Source of the DNA: Saussurea involucrata
Taxonomy: Eukaryota; Streptophyta; Magnoliopsida; Asterales; Asteraceae
Length of the DNA: 64,000 nucleotides
Assembly (NCBI GenBank): GCA_033807775.1
Contig: CM066312.1
Coordinates: forward strand, 25,579,696-25,643,695
Direction of reading: 5' to 3'
A program made the translations under genes and the position numbers. Positions 45,176 through 55,623 of the stretch are shown one piece after another (the stretch's first letter is position 1; the number at the start of each line of letters is the position of its first letter). The notes under the pieces were generated by a model. That model searched no databases and had not been told where the DNA came from. It saw only the letters and a program-made list of their open reading frames with translations.

Positions 45176-46145
45176 ATTAGCACATAATTTATCTATTCCT
45201 CACTCGGAGGTCTTAGATATTGAAAAAGGAAGACATCAGCTCCGGTCTCCGAACTTCATATTCAAATCACTGTGTTTATTGATTTTATAACTTGCATCCC
45301 AAGTTAAATCAATTTTTGAGCCAAATCGATATGAATCATTTCTTTCACACATGCACGAGTCTTTGTGATTCCACTCGCATATCTTTGTGATATTGCCGGA
45401 ATAGTTTGAGAAGTAATTTTTTAAAATTTTACTTCAGTGATAACTGGAAGTCCTATAAGAGATACCCCAATGCTAACTATGAACATAGGCCACACAATTA
45501 CTTTAATTGGTGTGACAACATTTACTTTTGTGTTTCTGTGTTAGTTGATTACCCCATTTTGGTTACTTAACGCTTTATCTGGTATTTTGCTACTCAGCAG
45601 TGTTGTCTTTGAAGTTACATGATGCTCATGATGCTCCTAATCATTATGAGGGGGAGAAATGATACAGATTCAAAGACACAGATCATCATCATGAGGGGGA
45701 GAAACGTTATAAAAGTTTAAAGACCCAGATTATTAAGTTGAGGGGGAGTAAGCAAAAGTTGATGGGGAGTAACTGTTTCCTTTTGATCTGTGAAGAAAAG
45801 ATTACAAGTGCATGATTCTTCTACCCCTTACCAAGAGGTGTTCGCTACATGTTGTTTTATCCTTCGAACATATTGGTTCGACAAATTCTGAAGTTTTTCA
45901 AAGCTAATTTAACTCGCGGTTCAAAGATAGATTCTTGATTTTTAACTGAAGTTGCATTGTGGAATGTCACTGAATCTTGTGATAAAGTTGAAACTATGAA
46001 GACAAAGAGCTTTATTCAAGGGGGAGTCAAGAAAGACATGAAGACAAGCAACACTAAAGAGTTTCAAAGATTCAAGAGGGAGAGAAAATCAAGACCTGAA
46101 GATTTCAAGACCATTTTTACCATTATATAACTTTAGGGGGGAGAT
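45176..46145 (+). other. Element E 3' interior with repeated PPT-like motifs
   Basis: No ORF. GAGGGGGAGA-type words occur on the plus strand at about 45,649, 45,692, 45,739 and 46,019, and the true PPT is at 46,135-46,145. This is the typical look of the stretch before a Copia 3' LTR, and its orientation agrees with E's LTRs. Confidence 0.7.
46135..46145 (+). other. Element E polypurine tract
   Basis: AGGGGGGAGAT directly before the 3' LTR. Confidence 0.88.
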
Positions 46146-46461
46146 TGTTAGGACCATAAATGTCCTATAAAATAGAAAGTGATATAAAGGTTTTATATTT
46201 ATTATTAATGCTTTTGTCAAAGCCTTTATTAATGTTATTGGGCTTATTAGAGTAATGGGCTTGGACTTTAAGCATTAAGCCCTAGCTATTTAATATTACT
46301 TGGTGTGAGGAAATTAGGTTTGCAGTGTGAGATTAATCAGACTGCGCTTCATAGGTTTAGAGAGAGAGCTTTTCATTCCAATATTGTAACCTCTCCATAT
46401 TCATTCAATAAATGATTATCAATTGATATATCATCGTTACTTGATTAAACTGGGATCTACA
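46146..46461 (+). repeat. Element E 3' LTR
   Basis: 316 bp, about 93% identical by eye to 38,304-38,620 (roughly 22 differences). Confidence 0.92.
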
Positions 46462-46928
46462 ATTTTTAATATAAAATCTACATCACCAAAACAACGGCTC
46501 TAAAAAACATAGTGACCGATCAAGCCGTTTACGTTTGGTTCGGATATTTCGACGGTGCTGATACTATCGTTTTGCGTCGCCGATTCGTCATATCCGTTGA
46601 GTTGTGTTTCAACAAACAATCCATCTTCTTGCATACGAACATCCATCTTCTTGCAAATACGAACTTAGATGAACGAGAGCAAACTCAAAAAACTAGAAAT
46701 TTTGATTTTTTATGGAAACCTATATCAATATTGTAACTCCCCCATTAATTATTGGTTTTGGTAACTCCCCACTTAAAAATCTTCAGAAAAAAAACCAAAA
46801 AAACTATTTATGAAATACCAACTATAACTTTGGTCCATCATTAATGAGTTGATTCAAACCACCAAACAATATGGATTTTTATTGGTTGAAACGGGTTAAC
46901 AAAGTTAACATCTTTTGGAGGGTTAACA
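46462..46928 (-). repeat. TIR-F right arm, outer part
   Basis: Reverse complement of 30,904-31,161 plus 37,263-37,505. A conserved word is CATCCATCTTCTTGCAAATAC near 46,650. The match continues across the D insertion site, which shows the arm before D arrived. Confidence 0.8.
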
Positions 46929-46936
46929 CAATAACC

Positions 46937-47046
<110 letters not shown>

Positions 47047-47047
47047 A

Positions 47048-48511
47048 AGTTCAAATGAAAACTCATTTTTCATTGTGCACATAAGGACGGATCTCGGCCC
47101 CTCTATCTCTATTGATATAACAACTCATTTTTAATGGAGTTTTTAATTAAGATTATTAATTAAGGTGATTAGGGTAAAAAAGGAAGATAATTTCAATCTC
47201 ACGTCTACCATATTTGACTTTTTAGTTTATTTTTTAATTAAAAACTTTTACCCCTTAAAATTTAAAATAAATTATCTTAAAAATTACTAATATTTTAATC
47301 AAACAAATTACACCAAAAAAACGAGAACTTCGTGCTCTTTGATATGACATCCATCTCGATAATTTTTTTTTTGTTTTAACCGTTTTTACGTGAAATGCTA
47401 TATATGTGTTATATTCATTATGAATATTTATGTACGTTCAAGTGTGTACAACACCTCGACACCGTAAGTCCGTAACTCGACATCGCCTTTTTCAACACTA
47501 TCTTCAACGTCGTAAGGCATTGCATTATTCATCACCGTAACCCAACACCCATCAAGACGAATCAACAACCCTTCGAGTTTCGGTTGTGAACCGGGAAACA
47601 AAAGAGAGTGCATCACGTCTCCACACCTTCACGGGTCATTCAAGTATTATTCATCATGAATAATGTATCATTCATGATGAATAATACAACATTCAAGTTG
47701 AATAATACACGATTCATGAACTTGTGTATTATTCATCCCGAATATTGTATTATTTATTCTGAATATTGTATTATTCATCATGAATAGTGAATGAACGTTT
47801 ACCTTTGATATTCATACTGAATGTGGACACCCGGAGATGTGCATACATATTCATAATGAGTAAAACTAAGTTTTGGTTGTGAATCGGGGAACAAAAAAGA
47901 AGGCGTCATGTGTCCACACCTTTACGGGTCATTCATATATTATTCATCATGAATAATGTATCATCCAGGATGAATAATACAAAATTCAGGGTGAATAATA
48001 CATGATTGATGGATAATAGATGAATCATGAATTCGTGTATTATTCATCATGAATACTATATTATTCATCATGAATAGTGAATGAACGTTCACCTTTGTTA
48101 TTCATACTGAATGTGGACACCCGGGGACGTGCATACATATTCATAATGAATATAAAACATATATAACATTTCACATAAACACGCTTAAAATAAAATAAAA
48201 CTATATCGACATGGATGTCATATCGAATAGCACGAAATTCTCGTTTTTTTGATGTAATTTGTTTGATTAAAATATTAGTAATTTTTTAGATAATTTATTT
48301 CAAATTTTAAGCTGGTAAAAGTTTTTTAATTAAAAAAGAAAATAAAAAGTCAGATAAGATAGGCGTTGATTCAAAATTTCAATTTTGCCCTTAGTCATTT
48401 CTCAATTAATGTTATTTTTGTTTTAACAATTGATTAGTTTTATAATTTTGAATCAATGACTATGATTTGTCCTAATGTGCACAATGAAAAATGAGTTTTC
48501 ATTTGAACTCA
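47048..48511. mobile_element. TIR-G: non-autonomous element with long inverted repeats
   Basis: AGTTCAAATGAAAACTCATT at 47,048 is matched inverted at about 48,490-48,511. The inverted match continues inward, with gaps, to about 47,434 on the left and 48,137 on the right (GTGAAATGCTATATATG against CATATATAACATTTCAC), giving arms of about 0.38 kb. There is no ORF. The left edge lies against a TA/GA microsatellite and the right edge against TATG/TG repeats. Confidence 0.75.
47575..48150 (+). repeat. Tandem duplication of about 290 bp inside TIR-G
   Basis: 47,575-47,870 and 47,871-48,150 are near-copies (GGTTGTGAA, GTGTCCACACC, GAATAGTGAATGAACG, CATACTGAATGTGGACACC in the same order). Both are packed with ATTCATCATGAATAAT palindromes. 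Confidence 0.8.
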
Positions 48512-48648
48512 CCCATGTATGTGCATGTGTGTGTATGTATGTATGTATGCAAAAAAGGGTAAAATAAAGAGAAAGACAAACGACGATCGAAGTAAGTATA
48601 GACAATACTTGTTGGCTAAATGCTACTTGATTATTCATAATATATAAC

Positions 48649-48683
<35 letters not shown>

Positions 48684-48684
48684 A
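48512..48684. repeat. Spacer with TATG, TA and GA microsatellites
   Basis: TGTATGTATGTATG at 48,531-48,550, TA repeats at 48,648-48,665 and GA repeats at 48,665-48,682. No gene. Confidence 0.85.
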
Positions 48685-48977
48685 AGGTTCAAACGAGGAG
48701 CGTAACAATTTACGAGAAACGCGAGGAGCACCGCCCATGTACTGAATCACATGTGATTCATTACTGCCGAATAACATGTGATTCACAACTGATCGGGGGG
48801 CTTCCGCCCATGTAGTGGATCACATATGTCATTAAAATTCGGACACGCACGGTTTGTCCCGCGGTTTGCAAAAGCGCGCGGTTTGTCTCGCGGTTTGTGT
48901 AGTGAATCACATGTGATTCAGTACATGAGCGGTGCTCCTCGCGTTTTCTTAAATTGGTACGCTCCTCGTTTGAACCC
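48685..48977. mobile_element. MITE-H: 293-bp element with TIRs of about 75 bp
   Basis: AGGTTCAAACGAGGAGCGTA at 48,685 is matched inverted at 48,957-48,977. The inverted repeats run to AATCACATGTGATT on both sides with few mismatches. The core has three GCGGTTTG repeats. Its outermost bases (GGTTCAAA) resemble the TIR-G end. Flanked on both sides by TA/GA microsatellites. Confidence 0.88.
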
Positions 48978-48980
48978 GCC

Positions 48981-49143
48981 TCTATATAGATATATATATA
49001 TATATATATGTGTGTGTACATATGTATAGTTTTGAACATGACATTCATGGTGGGTTCTTGGTCAAGAAGCCTTGAATTAAGCATATGGTAATGAATCGAT
49101 GTTGTTGTGCTAGGAAACCCATAAGGGTTTGGAGCTGCACGTT

Positions 49144-49174
<31 letters not shown>

Positions 49175-49180
49175 GTTATT
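48981..49180. repeat. TA/TG microsatellites around a short non-coding spacer
   Basis: TA and TG repeats at 48,981-49,018 and TG/TA repeats at 49,143-49,174. The spacer between shows no gene. Confidence 0.85.
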
Positions 49181-49359
49181 AATTTGTAGGAATATGTATA
49201 TGTATATTTGTAAGTAATGGTAACATAGGGATGAAGGTGAGAATGTCTCATTAAATTATCAATTTAGAAAATAATGGGATCGAGTTTTAAGAACATGTTC
49301 GAAAGTTACTAATTAAGCAAATTGTTTATTAAAACATGAATACTTAGAGAAATGTTATG
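49181..49359. other. AT-rich spacer, nothing recognised
   Basis: No ORF, repeat or signal that I can support; it may belong to the adjoining LTR remnant. Confidence 0.3.
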
Positions 49360-50381
49360 ATTCCGTGTAGGATTGGGAGCTACCAAGTAGCGATTAAATC
49401 GACACTAATTGAGGTGAGTTTCGTGTGACTTTAATTGGGGTACACACAAATATGTAAGTATGTTCTTGTTATGTTTACGATTGTTTCTAGCATGCTATGT
49501 TTTTGTTAATATGAAATGCATGATTGTCTGGTTGGATGATGTGTGTAAAGGGCGATTACATGAACATGCTACATTATGTTGGAAATGGTATACATGCTAC
49601 ATTTCATATACAAATATGCTTGCATGTTTGACGATGTTGGACGTTTTGTGAGGGAAAATGTTTTTGAGCATGCCATTAATTTAATATTGAATGTAAAGCA
49701 TGATGTGTTTGATATGTATTTTAAACGATGGAATTGGAATGAGGAGACGTGGCTATAAGTGTGGGGCTCATTACCGGGACGTCGGTAGTGGACGACGGGA
49801 AACCGCAAATGATGATGATAGTTAGTGCATGCGCCGAAAGGGGTACCTCTAGGACTGAGCTATGGGACGGAAGTTAAGACATGTGCTTGAGGGCACCTCT
49901 GTGCTTGACTAGAGATGGACGGAATGACGGAGTCCACCATGCCAAGTGAACGTAAATCTCAAATATGATGGCAAGATGTAATTTTTAATAATTGCAAGAT
50001 GTATTTTTAAAATGCATGATATTTTGTGAGTAAAATATGATATGACTACTTGTATCTGATTTTTTTTAATTGATGGATGACGTTGCAAAAACCATGAACT
50101 CACTTAGCATATAGCTAACGTTAGTGTGTATCTCAGGATCAGGAAAGTTCGAGGTCCATAAGGGCAAAGGTCTGACTTGAGGATTGTTTATGTTAGATTG
50201 TTAGCAGACTACCTATGTTGGGTTTAATTTTACGTTGCTAAGTTGTTACTTAGTATTTCCCTCTTTTTTAAAAATATTCATGATGTAATGTCTAGTATTC
50301 CGTTGCGATGTATTTGGAATGAAGTATATTCTAAGTGTTGCTGTTTCGTTACGACCCGGTTGGTTTAAGGGTGTAACAACA
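49360..50381 (+). repeat. Remnant of a Tekay-like gypsy LTR
   Basis: The right part has the look of a chromovirus (Tekay/Del) LTR end: AACTCACTTAGCATATAGC, a GGATCAGG section, CGTTACGACCCGGTTGG and the terminal GGGTGTAACAACA (to 50,381). The left limit is uncertain and no internal genes adjoin it. It may be a truncated or solo LTR. Element L at 55,624 is of similar type. Confidence 0.45.
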
Positions 50382-50389
50382 TACCGCTA

Positions 50390-50731
50390 TCAATGTTTCC
50401 CAAACCTTTTTTCTGCCTCAAATAACTTAGTCTCATAGTTCCAAGCAAAACCACTTAATGAAACACCACGAAATATGTCATAGCATTGGGAAAAATGATC
50501 TTTTAGTGTCTTCAAACGATTCTTCAAATGGTTTTTGTTGAAATCTTTATTAAGAGTTTTACTTAGCTCATCCACCATATTGGTATATGCCTATGAAGTG
50601 AATGTTCCATCAACCCTGTTACCTTTATCTTGTTCCCTAAGCATCGCTTGTATGAATGTATCATCCATCTGAGGGGTCCAAATAAATTGCTCCCTCTTTC
50701 TAGTATTTCCATCAATTACCTTTTTACTCAT
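50390..50731 (-). pseudogene. Harbinger-associated Myb/SANT-like DNA-binding protein, one stop
   Basis: From ATG 50,731 (MSKKVIDGNTRKREQFIW) the frame runs to 50,390 with one TAG near 50,600. WTPQMDDTFIQAMLREQDKG, NMVDELSKTL, HLKNRLKTLKDHF and FAWNYETKLFEA are the hallmarks of the plant Myb/SANT-like domain (Myb_DNA-bind_3 type) that accompanies PIF/Harbinger transposases. About 113 codons survive. It lies just downstream of the transposase on the same strand, as expected for the two-gene element. Confidence 0.75.
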
Positions 50732-50889
50732 TGACAATTATTGCATATAAATCATGCATTCTAAACTTAACAATGTTAATCTAAAGAAAATTGACAAAAG
50801 AACGTAAGCATCATACATTTTAAAAAACAATCCAAACATAAATAATACATCAAATTCAAATGTCACCATACAAAATTAAACAACTAATT

Positions 50890-52150
50890 AGTCATTAATT
50901 TTGTTGTTCATCTTCAATGAGTAATCACTCCATATTGCATTTGCAATTGAACTTCTAATTTGTTCTCCTTTCTCATCTATGTCTCTTGGAGCATTAACTT
51001 CTTCTTATGTTGCATTTAATATCTCATGTAACACTTCTTCTTCTTCAAATTATTTGTCACGATTTTCCTCAAGTAAAAAGTTATGTAGTATACAACATGC
51101 TAAAAATATATATGATTGTGTTTCGCATGAGTATAATGGCTTGCTTGCAATTCTAATTATAGGGAACCTTTTTTAGGACACCGAATGCTCGTTCAATAGC
51201 ATTTCGTAATGATGCATGACGTAGGTTAAACAATTATCGTGGAATCTGATGTGCACGAGACGAATACTCTTTCAAATGATATTTAACGCCTTTATAAGTG
51301 AGCTTCTGTGGGGTAAACCGGCATCAACCAAATAGTATTTATCTATAAATAGAATAAATTTAGTATAATAATACAAGATTATTCATATAATCAACTATGG
51401 TTTAAGATATTACCTTCGGGAACTAGTAGTTCATCACTTCTAGTGAGTGCATTTTTTTATGATGCTCGAGTCGGATGTCGTGCCTTCCCAACCACTCAAA
51501 ACATATGTGAACTTAAATCAAATGTGCATGCAACTAATACATTTGTCGTCGGATATCCCTTGCGACCACGATATCGCAGGGCATCTTTACTAGCTACTCT
51601 CACACGAACATGGGTTCCATAAATTTCCCGTATACAATCCTTGAAAAATGGATAATATTGTGTTTTCTTGAATTTCTTTTGGAACTATATTACTGGTGGT
51701 TGTCGAAGATATTGATCATCTAATGATATAACTACACGTAGAAATCGATGAAAATACCTATTTGTGGCTGACCCCAATCGACGATAAAACCAAGACACAA
51801 GACGGTTCCTCAATCATTTTCAATCATATGCAAAAATCTATCAATTTGCTCTTCAACTGATATACGTTGAGTTGGTCGAAGACCAACCTCATCTTCTAAT
51901 TTTTACAATAACATAAAAGCTTTCTCACTCATACGAATAATTCCACGACATTTACCACTTATAGATAGGTTGATCAACATCTCTTCATGTACTCCCTTTC
52001 TATGCAACATCATATCTCGAGTTGGTAAACTATTATGGTTTATGTTGTGATGTTTACGATATGCAATAAAAGTTATCACTAGATAAATTAAACCAAGTAA
52101 GTCGCTGCTATTCGTTGAGTTCTTGCTACAAGAAATATATCATCATCCAT
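50890..52150 (-). pseudogene. PIF/Harbinger DDE transposase, decayed
   Basis: The minus-strand order is the start MDDDIFLVARTQR at 52,150, the helical domain with MSEKAFMLL and GLRPTQRISVEEQIDRFLHMI (about 51,980-51,820), the DDE core with FFKDCIREIYGTHVRV and YRGRKGYPTTNVLVACTFDL (about 51,645-51,500), an intron of about 80 bp with GT/AG ends near 51,412-51,335, then YYLVDAGLP, NLRHASLRNAIERAFGVLKK and LACCILHNFLLEE, ending near 50,890. At least five stops are visible. The first catalytic Asp (usually IDGTH) is Tyr here; the second Asp (VDAG) and the Glu (IERAFG) remain. Inactive. Confidence 0.85.
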
Positions 52151-53489
52151 TGGGCAACTGTATATATATATATATTAAAGATTAAATGTGCTAACGAATG
52201 AGGAATAAACCTATCACTTTATGTTTAATAAGAGTTTTTTTATTATAGCTAGAATATGCAACAATATGAAAAATTCTCAAATCACTCACCAATCACCATG
52301 TTTATTATCAGTCACTTTTTCTTTTGCCTATTGTGCTTATGTTGGGAGTTTGTTGTTATAGCATTGTGCCAAAGAGTATTAACTTTTAGTTATGGTTGGC
52401 ACTCCATGCATTCATAAATCACTTTTGAATTATGTGGCTTAAAACAGGATCAAATATACCCACAACTCTCACCACCCCCCCCCCCCCCCCCCCCCCTTCA
52501 AAAAATAAGTAATCGTTAAAAGAGAACATGAAACAAAAAATATAAAACATAAAAGAAAACATGAAACAAAAAATAAAAAATATGTCACCTTATCCAATAT
52601 AAATGATATGTTACCATGCTAGTGGGCTAGTAGATGCAGATTAACACACTTACATCAATTTCACCCATGTATCTTCAGCTTGTTTGTACTCTATATAGTG
52701 GTTGGCCATTGACCTATTCTTTTTTAATTGCGAAAGGAATAGTGCCAAAGAGGTGCATGGATTTGTTTGATTGAGAAAGTTGACATGTTCATATGCTTTA
52801 GGACCAAGGGGTGCTTACTACGGGGGATGGGCAGAGGGATGTGGACTTTGAGACAGAAATCTGGAACGGGTGATATCTTGTTTGTAGGTATTTTGGGTCT
52901 AAGGCTCTAAGCTTGGAAGAAAACTAAAGAGGGTTCCCTTATAAATTATAGCACTGTATGATGGATTAATGTTATTAGAGGTTCTAGGGGTAGATTTCCA
53001 TGGTTGTTCCTGTCGAAGAAGCAATCACTGCTCTTTCTACAATTTCACAAAGAAGCAATGGCATATATAGGTTGGCTTGATAAAAATCACAAAAAGAAAA
53101 GCATCAATGGTGCATGATTATGTTAACGTTGCATGTTTTTTGTTAAAGCTTTTTATATGATTTCACTAATATAAAATCAAAATACTTGCATACATTTTTC
53201 ACGTCAACATGCAAGGAAAAAAGATGAATTTATGATATGCATTGATTGAAACACATAAAAGGAGATAGAACAGAGACGAATGATACCTCGACTATTGCCG
53301 AAACAATATATACCATCGATATAGATTCCGGTTGCCAGTAGGAAAAGCGAACAAAGTCTTATATATATGAAAGACGTGATATATGGGAGAGGTGAAGAAG
53401 AAGGAGAAGATATGTATTATATCGGAGAAGGTGAAGAGATATGTTTTAAATAATATATAAATATATATATATATATTATATTCTATATA
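52151..53489. other. AT-rich stretch without a recognised gene
   Basis: No ORF or domain stands out. It contains a run of 22 C (52,475-52,496) and TA runs near 52,158 and 53,463. Confidence 0.5.
52475..52496. repeat. Homopolymer run of 22 C
   Basis: Uninterrupted C run, G-rich on the minus strand. Length may be unreliable in assemblies. Confidence 0.9.
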
Positions 53490-53760
53490 AGGGACGTGAA
53501 AGAAGGGATTTGGTGGGTAGTTTTGGAAATCACATTTTTTATTTTTGAAGTCAACTTTCTATCCTTCCTCTTCCTCTTCCTCCTACTTTTGGAAGGAAAG
53601 TTTTGGGTAGAGAATCATCTGAACATGACTTTCCTTCCAAATCCCTTCATTACCTTCCTAAAAATCTTAAGAACATGACTTTTTTTTTCTTTTCCCTCAT
53701 TTCCCTTCTTTACCTTCCCCTTCCCTCATAAAAAAATCTCGAGAACACAGTACAAGGAAA
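53490..53760. repeat. Pyrimidine-rich inverted-repeat region, possible MITE
   Basis: GAAGGGATTTGG at about 53,503 is inverted as CCAAATCCCTTC near 53,637-53,648, and CCTTCC words fill 53,565-53,730. It may be a degraded MITE; ends and TSD are not clear. Confidence 0.3.
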
Positions 53761-54021
53761 AGACTGATGCAAAGAAGTACAAAATAGAGATAAAAATATA
53801 CATCGTCTCATTTTCTTTAAATATTTGATTATAATTTTAATTTTCTTTTGACTTTAAATATTTGATTTTAATATTTTTGAAGGAAAATATAAACTCATTA
53901 ATGATCAGAAAAAATACAAATAGAGTTAAGAATGTTAAGAAGCCAACTTGAAACATCAATACCTATTGTAGGCGAATTGCAGAACTGTGATCGCCTTGCC
54001 AGTGTGTGGGCAACTCCATTT
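53761..54021. other. AT-rich spacer, nothing recognised
   Basis: No feature supported. Confidence 0.4.
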
Positions 54022-55623
54022 CTATTTCTCCGAACACACTGGATCGTAAAGGATGGATAAACTTGTAACAATTGTCAACATCGATTCATAATTTCGTATT
54101 ATCGTGCTCATCTTTTTGTGCGCAAAGATGACCACTTGAGAGTCGAATTCGAAGATCACTTGATGATACCCCATAGATTCCACCCAAGATATGGATTCAA
54201 TTAAAGTCACAACTTCACAGTCCTTGACTTCGGGGCCCCATTGATCAGAACCATTTTATAAGCCATTAAATTGCCATTTCCATTCCTCAAGGCAATCCCT
54301 AATCCTACACTTCACCATTTTCTTGAAAAATCGCTGCATAGCAGTTGCATTTTAGGAAAGGTGTTGGCGGATGATGCCATTTATCGCATATCGGGGATGT
54401 TTCCTTCACCGTTCGTGCCCCTTGCTCCTTCCTTGCTCTATCCTAGTCCATTAAGTCTTTTAAACTGAGTCGGGTAATCGTATTTGACGGTCTCAAATGG
54501 TTTTTCCATACCCTTTGATTACGTTCCCTCCAAATACTCGAGAGAATAGTCACAATCTTGCTTACAATTTGGTCGGTCGTGTTTCCAAATAGCCAGTCCA
54601 TGAAATATGTAGCATTCGATGCGATATTATTGATCATCACATTTTAGCTCATTTGTTGCCAACAGTGCTATGTGAATTCACACCCGATGAATATATGCCA
54701 ACGGTCGGTTTAGGCGGTTTAGACCTCTTATGGGCTTTAAACTAAAAAAACATAATATATATATATATATATATCAAAATAAAATTTCTACCAATATAAC
54801 AATATTAAGTAGTATACCTAATTTTAAAATAAACGTTTATATATAAAAGTAAAAATAAAACATTGAGCAAGTCGAAGGACGATTAGGATTTTAGATTTGA
54901 TTTTTGACTGAATTCGAAACATTGTCAATTTAGAAACTGCGATCAATTGGAAAACTAGAAACACAATGTTTTTTAAGGAACTTTTTTAATTGAGCCATGA
55001 AAGTTGAGTGTACAACATAAAAACTAAACATGATTGAAACATGTGTATTATTGGTGGTCAGTTCAGTCCAGGCCGCTAAAAAAAGAGTCAAACTGTAGAC
55101 CAGATCAGATTGAGAGGTTTAGCAATTTTTCAGACCAGGCTGGACCACCAGACTGCTCAAACCGTCAAAAACAGTCTGGTTTGACTTGGTTTGACCGATT
55201 TGAGCGGTCCAACGATTTTGTTGAAAACCCTATATGCCATACATCTTCACTTTCTTTTGTACAAAGACAACAACTTTCAGATATTTCAATTCCTTGCTTT
55301 CTCCACACAACCTTTGTTGGCAGCACACTCCTTGTTGCTCTCCACGCAAAAAATTTCATTTTTGGTGGTACACTTAATTGCCAAATTTTCTTCCAATTTC
55401 TTAACACATACAAGTGAGCATTATTTTTTATCTTCTCCATCACAAGTTGATAGGTTGATCTAACTGTATATCCTCATTTTTTGCTATAATGCCAAATTCC
55501 CATATTGTCGATGCATTCGGACACAACAGGATTGAAGTGATAAATTTAGCATCTCGTAGCAAAAACAATTAATGTATCATCTTCATATTGCAGAGGCTCC
55601 CTTCTGGTTTTATCAAGTCACTC
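54022..55623 (-). pseudogene. LINE (L1-type) 3' fragment: zinc-binding RT domain and RNase H
   Basis: On the minus strand 55,623-55,240 carries the end of the RT region (YTVRSTYQLV) and the zf-RVT block (WQLSVPPKMKFFAWRA, VLPTK, CCLCTKESEDVWHI). After the inserted element it continues at 54,691 with FIGCEF, then WLFGNTTDQIVSKI and SSIWRERNQRVWKN, and a terminal RNase H-like piece (VESMGYHQVIFEFDSQVV) down to 54,022. Stops are frequent. The 5' part is cut off by the LTR of element L at 55,624. This domain order is that of plant L1-clade LINEs with a C-terminal RNase H. Confidence 0.8.
54701..55230. mobile_element. 530-bp insertion in the LINE with a perfect 9-bp TSD (Mutator-like)
   Basis: TATATGCCA flanks it on both sides (54,692-54,700 and 55,231-55,239). 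Removing it and one TSD restores the LINE reading through VWHI-FIGCEF, which confirms the boundaries. A 9-bp TSD suggests Mutator-like. Terminal inverted repeats are weak; subterminal GGTCGGTTTAGGCGG and GAGCGGTCC words are related. No ORF; non-autonomous. Confidence 0.8.

Larger units (their letters stand above)
38304..46461 (+). mobile_element. Element E: LTR element (plus strand) filled with antisense SIRE-J sequence
   Basis: LTRs at 38,304-38,620 and 46,146-46,461 are direct repeats with TG...CA ends. The PBS (38,623-38,634) and PPT (46,135-46,145) both read on the plus strand. The probable TSD is TTTTT (38,299-38,303; about 46,463-46,467 or ATTTT at 46,462), weak because of the homopolymer. 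The LTRs are about 93% identical by eye, so this insertion is older than D. No plus-strand gag or pol exists. Instead, about 38,650-45,175 is minus-strand pol and third ORF of a SIRE element without LTRs. Only about 50 bp after the PBS and about 970 bp before the 3' LTR appear to be E's own interior. Confidence 0.85.
30904..46928. mobile_element. TIR-F: fold-back TIR element carrying one LTR element in each arm
   Basis: The sequence from 30,904 inward (TGTTAACC, then GTATTAACTTTGTTAACC) is matched in reverse complement from 46,928 inward. Following the match, the left arm is 30,904-31,161 plus 37,263-37,636 and the right arm is 38,177-38,303 plus 46,462-46,928. Each arm is about 0.6 kb and the loop is about 0.54 kb. 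Without the inserts (D and E) the element is about 1.76 kb. It has no recognisable ORF, so it is non-autonomous. Its ends abut TA and CT/TA/GA microsatellites, and no simple TSD outside the TA array is visible. Superfamily unknown; Micron-type TA-targeting elements are a possible comparison. Confidence 0.75.

Noticed and set aside
48453..49251. Tyr/Ile/His-rich short open frames on the minus strand
   Set aside because: They arise from TA and TG microsatellites translated into TYIYIY-like strings.
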